64,000 nucleotides of DNA from Ralstonia insidiosa (GTDB lineage: Bacteria > Pseudomonadota > Gammaproteobacteria > Burkholderiales > Burkholderiaceae): the NCBI RefSeq assembly GCF_008801405.1, contig NZ_VZPV01000002.1, positions 682,001 to 746,000 on the forward strand. Direction: 5' to 3'. Of this stretch, positions 32,301 through 41,146 are shown piece by piece. Position 1 is the stretch's first letter. Every line of letters starts with the position of its first letter. The position numbers and the translations under genes are program-made. A model generated the notes under the pieces. The model saw only the letters and a program-made list of their open reading frames with translations, made no database searches and was not told where the DNA came from.

Positions 32301-33194
32301 GTGCCTGTGCTGTATCCCCTGCTGGCGGTGTTGATCTGGGCCGCCAACACCATCGTTTCAAAGGCCGCGGCCGGTGTGCTGGATCCGGCGGCCATCTCGC
32401 TCTACCGCTGGCTACTGGCGGCGTGCGTGCTCACGCCGTTCTGCGTGCGGCCGCTGTGGCGCCAGCGTGCGCAAGTGGCGGCGCAACTGCCGCGCTTTGC
32501 CGTGCTCGCGCTGCTGGGCATGGTGATGTACCAGTGCCTGGCCTACTACGCCGCGCATAGCACGAGCGCCACCAACATGGGCGTGATCGGCGCGTTGATC
32601 CCGATGCTGGGGCTGATCCTCAACGTTGCAGTGTTTCGCCAGCCCGTGGGCATGCAGGCGGTGACGGGCGTCGTGGTGTCGCTGCTGGGCGTGCTGTATC
32701 TGCTTGGCCGCGGGCATCCGGCCACGTTCCTTGATGGTGGCGTCAACCGCGGCGACGTGCTGATCCTCATTGGTGCAACGTCATACGCGCTGTACAACAT
32801 CCTGTACCGACGCTGGGCGCTGCCGTTCGGGCAATGGCTCAATCTGTACGTTCAGGTGCTGATTGCCGTCGTTTTTCTGGTGCCCGTGGCCTTCACCGCG
32901 CAGAGTCTGGCGGTTCCGCGCCAGGGCATCGGGCTCGTGGTGTTTGCGGGCATTGCTTCATCGATTGTCGCGTCGTATCTGTGGATGCTGGGCTTGAAGC
33001 GCATCGGCGCCGAGCGTACGGCGATCTTGATGAACTTGATGCCCGTCTTTACCGCAGCCATGGCGGCGGTGATGCTGGGCGAGACTGTGCACGGCTATCA
33101 CTGGATCGGCGGTGGGCTTGTGCTGCTGGGGGTGAGTCTGGCGCAGGGCATCGTCCGTCTGCCGATCGGGCGACCGGGCTTGAGCCCACGCTGA
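32301..33194 (+). CDS. EamA-type DMT family exporter
   Basis: Inner-membrane transporter of 297 residues with ten hydrophobic segments arranged as two EamA repeats (first from PLLAVLIWAANTIVSKAAAG, second from DVLILIGATSYALYNILYRRWA). Members export amino acids, purines or other small metabolites. The GTG start at 32301 is supported by a strong GGAGG five bases upstream. Divergent from the cupin-AraC regulator. Confidence 0.88.
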   Translation: MPVLYPLLAVLIWAANTIVSKAAAGVLDPAAISLYRWLLAACVLTPFCVRPLWRQRAQVAAQLPRFAVLALLGMVMYQCLAYYAAHSTSATNMGVIGALIPMLGLILNVAVFRQPVGMQAVTGVVVSLLGVLYLLGRGHPATFLDGGVNRGDVLILIGATSYALYNILYRRWALPFGQWLNLYVQVLIAVVFLVPVAFTAQSLAVPRQGIGLVVFAGIASSIVASYLWMLGLKRIGAERTAILMNLMPVFTAAMAAVMLGETVHGYHWIGGGLVLLGVSLAQGIVRLPIGRPGLSPR

Positions 33195-33242
33195 TTTCGG
33201 CCATCACGGCACAGTGGTTGGCGGTAAAATTGGGAAGCACGA

Positions 33243-33270
33243 CGGGCGCTTGAGGCGCCCGCCGCGTTTT
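33243..33270 (+). terminator. Possible terminator after the DMT exporter
   Basis: Hairpin CGGGCGC (33243-33249), loop TTGAG, GCGCCCG (33255-33261), followed within six bases by TTTT (33267-33270). It lies 49 bp after the transporter stop and 34 bp before the lacI-type ATG. The U tract is short, so this is tentative. Confidence 0.45.
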
Positions 33271-33303
33271 CCAGAACCCCCTTCGCCAGACCATCGCTAG
33301 ACC

Positions 33304-34356
33304 ATGAAGCGCAGCGCCCGCACTGGCAACACCAGCGTCACCGTCGATGATGTTGCCGCGCATGCGGGCGTGTCGATCAAGACCGTCTCGCGCGTGCTGA
33401 ACCACGAGCCCAACATCAGCGAGAAGACGCGCGCCAAGGTGGTCGAGGCGATGCAGACGCTCGACTACCGCCCCAATCCCGCTGCCCGCCGCCTGGCCAG
33501 CAAGCGCGCCGACATCATCGCGCTGGTCTACGACAACCCCTCCGACAACTACATCGTCAACATCCAGCACGGCGCGCTCGAAGCCTGCCAGGCGCTCGAC
33601 TACAGCCTGCTGCTGACGCCCTGCAACTACCGCGATCCGAACCTTGCCGAGCAGATCATCCAGAGCGTGCGCCAGCGCGCGCTGGCCGGGTTGATCCTGA
33701 CGCCGCCGGTGTCGGATGTGGCGTCGTTGGTGCATGCACTGGACGAGGCCGGCGTTGACTACGTGCGGTTGGCGCCCGCCGATCGCCAGCACAAGGGTTT
33801 GTCCGTCAACACCGAAGACCGTGCCGCCGCGCGCGATATGACGCTGCACTTGATCGGCCTGGGCCATCGCCGCATTGGCTTTGTGGTGTGCGATCCGGAC
33901 CACGGTGCGGCATACCAGCGCGTGTTCGGCTACCGCGATGCGATGGCGCAGGCGGGTATCGCTGTTGATGAGCGCCTGGTAGAGCAGGGCGAGCACTCGT
34001 TTGAATCCGGCGTGGCCTGTGCAGAGCGGCTGCTGTCATGCGAGCCGCGTCCGACCGCCATCTTTGCCGGCAACGATGATATGGCCGCCGGTGTACTGCG
34101 CGTGGCGCAGGCGCGCGGCATCAAGGTGCCCGAAGAACTCTCCATCTGCGGCTACGACGATACACCGCTGTCGCGCCAGTTGTGGCCGGCGCTGACCACC
34201 GTGCGCCAGCCGATTCAGGCGATGGCGCATGCCGCGGTGGAACAGCTCGTGGCGATTCACCGCCCGCACCTGCCGGGGTTGAAGCCGCATTCGGTGCACG
34301 AGAACCTGCAGTACGAACTCGTGATCCGGGAATCGACTTGCCCGCCGGCGCGGTGA
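33304..34356 (+). CDS. LacI family transcriptional regulator
   Basis: Repressor of 350 residues: the N-terminal HTH (VTVDDVAAHAGVSIKTVSRVLNHEPNISEKTRAKVVEAMQTLDYRPNPAARRLASKR) includes the hinge helix, followed by a periplasmic-binding-protein-like sugar domain (IIALVYDNPSDNYIVNIQHGA; AIFAGNDDMAAGVLRVAQ; ISICGYDDTPLSRQLWPALTTVRQP). It is convergent with the NAD-dependent epimerase gene (6 bp apart), at the distal end of the sugar transporter operon. The palindrome TTGACAGCGCTGTCAA upstream of the porin gene is a typical LacI-family operator and its likely target. Confidence 0.9.
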   Translation: MKRSARTGNTSVTVDDVAAHAGVSIKTVSRVLNHEPNISEKTRAKVVEAMQTLDYRPNPAARRLASKRADIIALVYDNPSDNYIVNIQHGALEACQALDYSLLLTPCNYRDPNLAEQIIQSVRQRALAGLILTPPVSDVASLVHALDEAGVDYVRLAPADRQHKGLSVNTEDRAAARDMTLHLIGLGHRRIGFVVCDPDHGAAYQRVFGYRDAMAQAGIAVDERLVEQGEHSFESGVACAERLLSCEPRPTAIFAGNDDMAAGVLRVAQARGIKVPEELSICGYDDTPLSRQLWPALTTVRQPIQAMAHAAVEQLVAIHRPHLPGLKPHSVHENLQYELVIRESTCPPAR

Positions 34357-34362
34357 TGTTGG

Positions 34363-35289
34363 TTACGCCGGCTGCTTCAGCAACGCGTATAGATCATCCT
34401 GCGGGTCATAGCCAAGCAACCGGCGGCCGGTCTCCAGACCCCAATCCATCCCCTTGTTGTTCGACACGCCATTCACGACAATGGCCGGTGCCGGCCAGCG
34501 TGCGGGGTCGGCCGTGACGGAGCTCAGGAACAGCCGGCGCAGGTCGCCGTTCGACAGCCACATGTTGCGGAACCAGCGCAGTGCGATGCGGCTGGCTTCA
34601 TCGGACACTTCGGTGGGCACGGGCGTACCGGCGGTGCCGGAGTAGTTGATGTCGTTCGGGTCGTTCTCGTCGGGCAGCGCCCAGCCGATGCGCAGCGACA
34701 CGATCGACAGCTTGCCGCCTGTTGCTGCTGACACAGCACCCACCGCCTTGCACAGCCGCTCGCCCATCGCCTTGGAGGTACCGTAGGCGAGCGAGTAAAC
34801 GTCTTCGATGCCGTTGTTCCAGCGCGTGCCGGGTGCCGGGGCCAGCTCGGCGGTGAGTTGGCCGGGGCCGATGGTGCCAGCCAGCGGTTGGTCCTTGTAC
34901 GCGCCCATTGCATGGTTGGATGAGGCGAACACGAAGCGCCGCACGCCGCGCGTGGCGGCCGCCTCCAGCACGTTGAGCGTCATGCCGTACGAGGCCAGCG
35001 CCTGCTCCCACGTCGCATCGGGCGTGGAGTGGATGGCAGCCAAGTGGATGACGGCATCGACGTTGTTCAGCAGGTCGGTCCACGCGCCGTCGGCTTGCGT
35101 GAGATCCGCCTGGACCCATTGAAAGCGCTGAGCCGCCTGCGGCGAGAACTCGACGTTCTGGGCGACCCAGTCGACGCCGATGATGGACGTGCACCACGGG
35201 GCCGAGGCCAGCGCTTCAACGACTTTGCGGCCGAGGTTGCCGGCTACGCCGGTGACGAGTACGCGAGCAGGGGTTTGGTAGTCAGCCAC
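34363..35289 (-). CDS. NAD-dependent epimerase/dehydratase family protein
   Basis: Extended SDR enzyme of 308 residues. The glycine-rich site is VLVTGVAGNLGRKVVEAL (TGxxGxxG), the catalytic Tyr-x-x-x-Lys is YGTSK, and a Ser lies in FASSNHAMG. Such enzymes act on sugar nucleotides, sugar acids or, in the DenD group, on erythronate-type acids. Its place at the end of a sugar-transport operon suggests the first catabolic oxidation or epimerisation of the imported sugar or sugar acid; that is inference. The start is a GTG (MADYQTPARV) without a clear ribosome site. A long palindromic repeat separates it from xylH. Confidence 0.8.
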   Translation of the reverse strand: MADYQTPARVLVTGVAGNLGRKVVEALASAPWCTSIIGVDWVAQNVEFSPQAAQRFQWVQADLTQADGAWTDLLNNVDAVIHLAAIHSTPDATWEQALASYGMTLNVLEAAATRGVRRFVFASSNHAMGAYKDQPLAGTIGPGQLTAELAPAPGTRWNNGIEDVYSLAYGTSKAMGERLCKAVGAVSAATGGKLSIVSLRIGWALPDENDPNDINYSGTAGTPVPTEVSDEASRIALRWFRNMWLSNGDLRRLFLSSVTADPARWPAPAIVVNGVSNNKGMDWGLETGRRLLGYDPQDDLYALLKQPA

Positions 35290-35372
35290 GATGTTGGATT
35301 TTGCTTGTGTGTTTGATTGGAGCTTGGGCCTGGTGGTCCATCCCCCGTTTCACCCCCTGCCGGGGGCGACTC

Positions 35373-35398
35373 ACTTTCTTTGTCTTGCCAAAGAAAGT
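35373..35398. repeat. Inverted repeat, outer part of the intergenic element
   Basis: ACTTTCTTTG (35373-35382) and CAAAGAAAGT (35389-35398) form a perfect 10-bp inverted repeat with a 6-base loop; a third related copy (CAAAGAAAG) follows at 35402-35410. AT-rich composition differs from the surroundings. It is part of the 310-bp geneless stretch 35290-35599. Confidence 0.75.
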
Positions 35399-35419
35399 AA
35401 GCAAAGAAAGGCGCGCCCG

Positions 35420-35535
35420 AGATGGCGACTTCCCCTTGAATTTGTGTCACCGGGCGGAGAAGGAGGCAAACTCGCTTCGCTCAGACAAGCCTCCTTCTTT
35501 TTTCCGCCCGCTTACAAAAATTCAAGGCGCCATCT
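35420..35535. repeat. Nested long palindrome between the epimerase and ABC transporter genes
   Basis: Four paired arms nest inside each other: AGATGGCG (35420-35427) with CGCCATCT (35528-35535); CCTTGAATTT (35434-35443) with AAATTCAAGG (35518-35527); CGGGCGG (35451-35457) with CCGCCCG (35504-35510); AGAAGGAGGC (35458-35467) with GCCTCCTTCT (35489-35498). The loop is 35468-35488. The whole can fold into one 116-base cruciform or RNA hairpin. It looks like a dispersed palindromic element of betaproteobacterial genomes, but copy number cannot be seen here. Confidence 0.75.
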
Positions 35536-35599
35536 AGGGCCGGAACGTCAACGGCCGAACCGTCTCTGCGTTTGTGTTGGCGCCGGGGTTCGTGTGTTG

Positions 35600-36799
35600 T
35601 CAGCCACGGTTCGAGCCAGACAGCACATCGATCCACACCGCCAGCACCAGCACCACGCCCTTGACGATCATCTGCCACGAGGCGTCGACGTTCATTTGCT
35701 GCATGCCGTTGTCGAGGCTGGCCATGACCAGTGCACCGATCAGCGCGCCGTATACCGTGCCCGAGCCGCCGCGCATCGACGTGCCGCCGATGAAGCAGGC
35801 GGAGATGGCATCCAGCTCGCCGCCCACACCGGCCGACGGCGAACCGGCGGCTGAGCGCGCCGTGGTGATGATGCCCGCGAAGGCACACATCAGGCCCATC
35901 AGCACGAACACCAGCAGCTTGACGCGGCTCACGTTCACGCCGGACAGGCGCGTGGCTTCTATGTTGCCGCCCACTGCGTAGACGTGGCGGCCGAACACGG
36001 TTTGCGTGGCCACGTACGAGAACACCGCCAGCAGGATCAACAGGATCAGCACCGGCAGCGGCACGCCGTTGGCCTGGTTGAGCACGGCGACAAAACCGAA
36101 CGAGGCCGCCGCAATGGCCAGCAGCTTGAGGCCGTCAGCCCACAGCGGTGTGAGCGCCAGTTGCAGGCGGGCACGCTCGCTGCGGCGGCGCACCGTCAGC
36201 ACGACGGATATGGCGACGATGACGGCCGCCAGCGACCACGCCAGCCACGCCGGCACGAAGCTCTGCGCGATGTTGACGAGGTCATCCGGCACCGGTGCAA
36301 TGGTCACGCTATCGGTGCTCCACTGCAGCACGCCACGGAAGGCCAGCATGCCGCCCAGCCCGACGATGAACGACGGCACGCGGAGTTTGGTGGTGATGAA
36401 GCCGTTGAACCCGCCGATGACGGCGCCCGCCACAAGCACGGTGCCCACTGCCAGCCACGTGTTCCACCCGAGATTGACGGTGAGGATGGCGACCAGCCCA
36501 CCCAACAAGCCGAGCAGTGAGCCAACCGACAGGTCGATCTCTCCGGCGATGATGACGAACACCATCCCGCAGGCCAGCATGCCCGTCACCGACATCTGCA
36601 GGAACAGGTTGGAGATGCTGTTGGGCTTGAGGAACGTGCCGTTGGTCTGGAAGTAGAAGAAGATCCAGATGAGCGCCACGGCCAGCAGCAGGGCCAGCAC
36701 TTTGTAGCGCACAAACAGTTGCTGGATGGCACGGCTGTCCATACGCGGACCACCGCCGCCACCTTGGCGGGCGAGTTGGGATTGCAGGATGTTCGACAT
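35600..36799 (-). CDS. xylH: Sugar ABC transporter permease, XylH type
   Basis: Inner-membrane permease of 399 residues from the ATG at 36799 with about ten hydrophobic spans. The family motif GEIDLSVGSLLGLLGG lies near residue 85, and the C-terminal part has GGELDAISACFIGGTSMRGGSGTVYGALIGALVMASLDNGMQQM. Length near 400 fits XylH rather than shorter ribose permeases. A 13-bp gap separates it from the ATPase gene; the frame extended to 36841 overlaps that gene and is rejected. It works with XylF and XylG types in sugar uptake. Confidence 0.88.
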   Translation of the reverse strand: MSNILQSQLARQGGGGGPRMDSRAIQQLFVRYKVLALLLAVALIWIFFYFQTNGTFLKPNSISNLFLQMSVTGMLACGMVFVIIAGEIDLSVGSLLGLLGGLVAILTVNLGWNTWLAVGTVLVAGAVIGGFNGFITTKLRVPSFIVGLGGMLAFRGVLQWSTDSVTIAPVPDDLVNIAQSFVPAWLAWSLAAVIVAISVVLTVRRRSERARLQLALTPLWADGLKLLAIAAASFGFVAVLNQANGVPLPVLILLILLAVFSYVATQTVFGRHVYAVGGNIEATRLSGVNVSRVKLLVFVLMGLMCAFAGIITTARSAAGSPSAGVGGELDAISACFIGGTSMRGGSGTVYGALIGALVMASLDNGMQQMNVDASWQMIVKGVVLVLAVWIDVLSGSNRG

Positions 36800-36812
36800 G
36801 GCGAAGCTCTGT

Positions 36813-38360
36813 TCAGGCAGCTTGGGGCTGCGGTTCAGCATTGATGGCGGCGGCCAGGATGCGCTCCTGGGTCAGGCCTTGATTGACGAAGTCGCCGCGC
36901 ACCTGGCCTTCGCCCATGACCAGGACACGATCGCTCATGCCCAGGATCTCCGGCATTTCGGACGAGACCATGATGATCGCCACGCCGCTGGCGGCCAGGT
37001 CGGCAATCATCTTGTAGATGTCGTACTTGGAGCCGACGTCCACACCGCGCGTGGGCTCGTCGAGGATCAGCACCTTTGGCGCGGCCAGTACCATCTTCGT
37101 CACCACGGCTTTCTGCTGGTTACCGCCCGACAGGCTGGCGATCGACAGCGCGGGGCTGGCGGTCTTGATGCGCAGGCGCTTGATTTCGCGGTCGACGGTG
37201 GTGAGTTCAGCGCCCTTGTCCACGCGCACGCCACGTGCGTACTGCGCCAGCGTGGCGAGCGTGATGTTCTCGCCCACGCCCATCAGCGGCACGATACCGT
37301 GGCGCTTGCGATCTTCAGGGACGAGGCAGATGCCGTTGGCGATGGCCTCGGCAGGTGAGTTCACCTTGACGGGCTTGCCTTCCATGATGATCTCGGCGGA
37401 CGAGCGGCCAGGGTAGGCACCGAAGAGTGCCGACACCATCTCCGTACGCCCCGCACCTACCAGGCCGGCAATACCGAGGATCTCGCCACGGCGCACGGCA
37501 AAGCTCACGTTGTCGGCGCGCTTGCGGTTGGGGTTACTGATATCCCAGCAGGTGACGTTGCGCGCTTCCAGCACGACTTCACCCACGGTGTGTTCCACCT
37601 TGGGGAAGAGCGAGGTCATCTCGCGGCCGACCATCATCGTGATGATGTTGTCGACGGTCATGTCGGCGGCGGGGCGCGTGCCGATGTGCTTGCCGTCGCG
37701 GATGACGGTGATGGTGTCGCACACGCGTTTGACCTCATCCAGCTTGTGCGAGATATAGACGCACGCGACGCCGCTGCGCTTGAGGTCTTCAATGATGTGA
37801 AGCAGCACCTCGATTTCCTTGGCGGACAGCGATGACGTCGGTTCGTCCAGGATCAAGAGGCGTGCGTTCTTGGCGAGCGCCTTGGCAATCTCGAACAGCT
37901 GCTGGTGGCCGCTGCCGTAGTTGCTTACGGGCGCGGCCACGTTCACGTCGGTCAGGCGCAGGCGGGCGAGAAGCTGTTCGGCCTTGGCGTGCATGGCGTC
38001 GTAGTCCATGCGGCCCCCGGGCTTGGTGATCTCGTTGCCGAGGAAGATGTTCTCCGTGACGGAGAGCTGCTGCACCAGCATCAGTTCCTGATGGATGATG
38101 ACGATGCCTGCACGCTCGCTGTCGCGCACGGAATGCGCGCGCAGCGGTGTGCCGTCCCATTCGATCTCACCCTCGAAGGTGCCGTAGGGGTAGACCCCTG
38201 ACAGCACCTTCATGAGGGTGGATTTTCCGGCGCCGTTCTCCCCGCACAAACCGACGCATTCGCCGGGCTTGACGGCCAGGCTCACGCCGTCGAGCGCGCG
38301 CACGCCGGAGAACGACTTCACGATGTTGCGCATCTCGAACAGGGTGCCGTTACTGCTCAT
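36813..38360 (-). CDS. xylG: Sugar ABC transporter ATPase, XylG type
   Basis: ATPase of 515 residues with two ABC domains. Domain one has the Walker A GENGAGKST (near residue 40), a signature-like YGSGHQQ and Walker B LLILDEPTSSL. Domain two has a degenerate GLVGAGRTE loop, LSGGNQQKAV and VLILDEPTRGVDVG. This is the layout of CUT2 transporter ATPases, in which only one site is fully active. GGAGG lies before the ATG. It sits between the binding protein and permease genes. Confidence 0.92.
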   Translation of the reverse strand: MSSNGTLFEMRNIVKSFSGVRALDGVSLAVKPGECVGLCGENGAGKSTLMKVLSGVYPYGTFEGEIEWDGTPLRAHSVRDSERAGIVIIHQELMLVQQLSVTENIFLGNEITKPGGRMDYDAMHAKAEQLLARLRLTDVNVAAPVSNYGSGHQQLFEIAKALAKNARLLILDEPTSSLSAKEIEVLLHIIEDLKRSGVACVYISHKLDEVKRVCDTITVIRDGKHIGTRPAADMTVDNIITMMVGREMTSLFPKVEHTVGEVVLEARNVTCWDISNPNRKRADNVSFAVRRGEILGIAGLVGAGRTEMVSALFGAYPGRSSAEIIMEGKPVKVNSPAEAIANGICLVPEDRKRHGIVPLMGVGENITLATLAQYARGVRVDKGAELTTVDREIKRLRIKTASPALSIASLSGGNQQKAVVTKMVLAAPKVLILDEPTRGVDVGSKYDIYKMIADLAASGVAIIMVSSEMPEILGMSDRVLVMGEGQVRGDFVNQGLTQERILAAAINAEPQPQAA

Positions 38361-38402
38361 GGCGTCCTCCTACTGACTACGACTGACGACTGCATCAACG
38401 GC

Positions 38403-39413
38403 TTACTTGCCGAAGATCTGCTGGTGCGTATAGAAGCCGTCCTTGACGACGGTGCTGTCCAGGTTGTCCTTGGTCAGCAGGGTCGGCGTCAGCAGCACGG
38501 TGTCGACATCCTTCTTGCCGTTGTTCAGCTTGGTGTTGAACTTGGGCGCGGTGCCCTTGACCAGATCGACGGCCATCTCGGCAGCCGTGGCGGCAATCTC
38601 CTTGATCGGCTTGTACACCGTCATGGCTTGCGTGCCTTCGGCCACGCGGCGCACGGCGGCCAAGTCGGCATCCTGACCCGACACCGGCACTTTGCCCGCC
38701 AGTTTCTGGCGTGCCAGTGCCTGGATGGCGCCGCCGGCCGTACCGTCGTTGGACGCGACAATGCCCTGGATGCTGTTGTTGTTGGCCGTCAGCGCATTCT
38801 CGACAATGTTCTGCGCCTTGGAAGGGTCCCACTCCGGCGTCCATTGCTCGCCGACAATCTTGATGTCGCCTTTGTCGACCAGCGGCTTGAGCACCTTCAT
38901 CTGGCCTTCGCGCAGCAGGCGCGCGTTGTTGTCGGTGGCGGCGCCGCCCAGCAGGAAGTAGTTGCCCTTCGGGGCCAGCTTGACCACGCCCTGTGCTTGC
39001 AGCTCGCCCACTTTTACGTTGTCGAAGGTCACGTAGCCGTCCACATCCGCGTTGAGGATCAGGCGGTCATACGACACGACCTTGATGCCCTTCTTCTTGG
39101 CGCTGGAAATCGCGTTGCCCAGCACCTTGGAGTTGAACGGCACGATCACGAGCACATCGACGTTTTGCGCAACCAGGTTTTCGATCTGGGCGATCTGCTT
39201 GGCTTCGTTGGCGTTGGCCGATTGCACGTTGACGGTGGCACCCAGCTTCTTGGCAGCGTCGACAAAGTAGTCGCGGTCATGCGTCCAGCGCTCGACACGC
39301 AGGTCGTCGATCGAGAAGCCGATGACCGGTGCTTCCTTGCTGGCATGGGCCGATGTCGCGGCAAAGCTCAGGACCGCCGCAGCGGCAATGGTGTTCAGTA
39401 CACGGGAAATCAT
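38403..39413 (-). CDS. xylF: Sugar ABC transporter substrate-binding protein, XylF type
   Basis: Periplasmic binding protein of 336 residues from the ATG at 39413, behind GGAGACC. The signal ends SAHASKEAP. It follows E. coli XylF almost motif by motif: IGFSIDDLRVERWTHDRDYF, VQSANANEAKQIAQIENLV, VSYDRLILNADVDGYVTFDN, GNYFLLGGAATDNNA, ENALTANNN, VSGQDADLAAVRRVAEGTQAMTVYKPI, where the known sugar-contacting Arg/Asp/Asn/Lys positions are kept. D-xylose is the leading substrate, yet no xylA, xylB or xylose dehydrogenase is present in the window. It lies between the porin and ATPase genes. Confidence 0.9.
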   Translation of the reverse strand: MISRVLNTIAAAAVLSFAATSAHASKEAPVIGFSIDDLRVERWTHDRDYFVDAAKKLGATVNVQSANANEAKQIAQIENLVAQNVDVLVIVPFNSKVLGNAISSAKKKGIKVVSYDRLILNADVDGYVTFDNVKVGELQAQGVVKLAPKGNYFLLGGAATDNNARLLREGQMKVLKPLVDKGDIKIVGEQWTPEWDPSKAQNIVENALTANNNSIQGIVASNDGTAGGAIQALARQKLAGKVPVSGQDADLAAVRRVAEGTQAMTVYKPIKEIAATAAEMAVDLVKGTAPKFNTKLNNGKKDVDTVLLTPTLLTKDNLDSTVVKDGFYTHQQIFGK

Positions 39414-39444
39414 GAGAGGTCTCCTGTTGTGCATAAGGGTGTTC

Positions 39445-40836
39445 TTAGAACGTGATGCCCGTTTTCAGGCCGATCACGAACGCGTTCTTGTTCTGCGTGG
39501 TACCGCCCGGATGCAGGATGTACTGCAGATTAGGACGGAAGTACACAGAGGGCACAGGCGAGTAGCTGTAGTACAGCTCGCTCACGTATTCGTAGCCGTC
39601 ACCCACCGCAGTATTTGAACCGGTACGGGCGTTGACTTGGCGTACATAGTCCGCATAGCGGCCATTGTTGTGCGTTGCGCCGACAGCAAAGCCGATGGTG
39701 TCGGCCAGGCGATCAAACGGCCCCTTGTACTGCACGCCCACCGAGAGTTGGTGATCGGTTTGCGCGGTGTTGCGGTCTGCCTGCGAGAAGTTCAGGAACA
39801 CCGTGGCACCGCGTCCGCCGGCCGTGCCGGTCACTTGCTGCTGCAGGTTCAGGTAGGCGCCATATTGGCCGCTGTGCTGCTTGGCGTCCAGGCCGGTGAT
39901 GCCGCGCGGGTTGCCGTTGACGTCTTCGTACAGGTCGCGGCCATTGGACGTGTTGTACCAGACGCCTGCCTTGTACGAACCCGGCCGACCGTCGATGTTG
40001 GGCAGCCAGCCGAACTCCAGCGGGATCAGTGCGCCGGTGGTGCCACCCGGGTTGTTCAGCTTCCAGCCGTTGCGGCGGGCCCAGCCGTCATCCACGTAGT
40101 TTGGGTTGACCTGGTACACGCCGATCTGCGCGTAGGTTTCGGCCGAGGTGTGCACCTTGGCGCGGGCACCCCATTGGCTGGTCGGCCAGTTCACCCAGTA
40201 GCTGCCCACCAGGTTGCCAGGCTGCGAGCCGCAGAACGTCAGGTTCTGGAAGTCGCACGAGAACGAGAAGAAGTCTTCGCCCACCGTCACACGGCCGGCC
40301 TTGATTTCCAGGCGGTCGTTGAGCAGTTTCTGGTTCAGCCAGAACTGCGTCAGGTGCCAGGTCTGGCCGCGGCCATAGACCTCCTGGATCAGCATGTTGT
40401 TGCCGATGTTCGCATCGCTGCCGAGGTTGCGGCCGTTGCGGTCAGTGATGGTGGCCTGGAACGTGGCGCCTTGCCAGCCCGTGAGCTTTTGCATGTCCAG
40501 CGTGGTGCCCATCACCCACTGGTCTGTGTAGCGCGTGAGGTGCTCGGTGCCGCCGCTGAAGTTGTGCGCGAGTTCGCTGCCGTAGCCGAGGTTGAACGTC
40601 ACACCCTGATCGGCCAGGCGGGTGCGCAGGCCACCCCAGTCGCCCAGTAGGTAAGGGCTGGTGGTGACGTCGTACGCGTGGGCGCTGGCTGCACCGAGCG
40701 CCAATACGGCGGCAGCGATGGCCGATGCGCCCAGGCGCTTGCTACGGGATTGACGATGTGCGGCCTGATCTGCAACCGATCGACGCGCGGGCTTCAAGGG
40801 CCGCGGCGAGGCATCGAAGCGGGGTTCGAGCTCCAT
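39445..40836 (-). CDS. OprB-family carbohydrate-selective porin
   Basis: Outer-membrane porin of 463 residues. A long basic N-terminus (about 30 residues) precedes the signal core (GASAIAAAVLALGAASAHAYDV). The mature barrel begins TTSPYLLGDWGGLRTRLADQGVTFNLGYGSE, the OprB signature, and ends KTGITF with terminal Phe. GGAGA precedes the ATG. It is first in the operon porin, XylF, XylG, XylH types, and should bring the sugar across the outer membrane. Two LacI-type sites stand upstream. Confidence 0.88.
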   Translation of the reverse strand: MELEPRFDASPRPLKPARRSVADQAAHRQSRSKRLGASAIAAAVLALGAASAHAYDVTTSPYLLGDWGGLRTRLADQGVTFNLGYGSELAHNFSGGTEHLTRYTDQWVMGTTLDMQKLTGWQGATFQATITDRNGRNLGSDANIGNNMLIQEVYGRGQTWHLTQFWLNQKLLNDRLEIKAGRVTVGEDFFSFSCDFQNLTFCGSQPGNLVGSYWVNWPTSQWGARAKVHTSAETYAQIGVYQVNPNYVDDGWARRNGWKLNNPGGTTGALIPLEFGWLPNIDGRPGSYKAGVWYNTSNGRDLYEDVNGNPRGITGLDAKQHSGQYGAYLNLQQQVTGTAGGRGATVFLNFSQADRNTAQTDHQLSVGVQYKGPFDRLADTIGFAVGATHNNGRYADYVRQVNARTGSNTAVGDGYEYVSELYYSYSPVPSVYFRPNLQYILHPGGTTQNKNAFVIGLKTGITF

Positions 40837-40873
40837 GGACTGTCTCCTGATATTTGGTCCCGTCTGCCTTGCA

Positions 40874-40887
40874 TGACAGCGGTGTCA
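40874..40887. promoter_or_regulatory. Secondary LacI-type site upstream of the porin operon
   Basis: TGACAGCGGTGTCA differs at one base from the core of the perfect palindrome centred 67 bp away. It lies 38-51 bp before the porin ATG. Two sites at this distance could support DNA looping by a tetrameric LacI-family repressor. Confidence 0.55.
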
Positions 40888-40938
40888 GCGTTCTGTTCTC
40901 AATGGTGTGGCGGGCTGACGGACGCAAGAATGGCCACA

Positions 40939-40956
40939 ATTGACAGCGCTGTCAAT
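40939..40956. promoter_or_regulatory. Perfect LacI-family operator
   Basis: ATTGACAGCGCTGTCAAT is an 18-bp perfect palindrome with the central CG typical of LacI-family operators. It lies 103-120 bp before the porin ATG, within the 310-bp geneless stretch 40837-41146 between the sugar operon and cyanase. The LacI gene at the far end of the sugar cluster is the likely binder. Confidence 0.75.
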
Positions 40957-41146
40957 CTCGGGGTTTGCCCTAGTCCGAGGCCGATCTGCAGCGTGTTGAG
41001 GAGGCGATGGGGTGGTTGTTGCGATGCGGCAATCGCAGGCGAACCGGCAGTTGCCGCCATGGGCGCGGCGCTTTGTGCATGGCATCGACCTTGCTCATGC
41101 TGCGCGTCGCTTTCTTTTTCTTTTCTTTCGACCCAAGGAGCCGCAC

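Noticed and set aside
35373..35410. TTTCTTTG/CAAAGAAA repeats as a CRISPR or tandem array
   Set aside because: Only three short copies, two of them forming one dyad; no regular repeat-spacer pattern.
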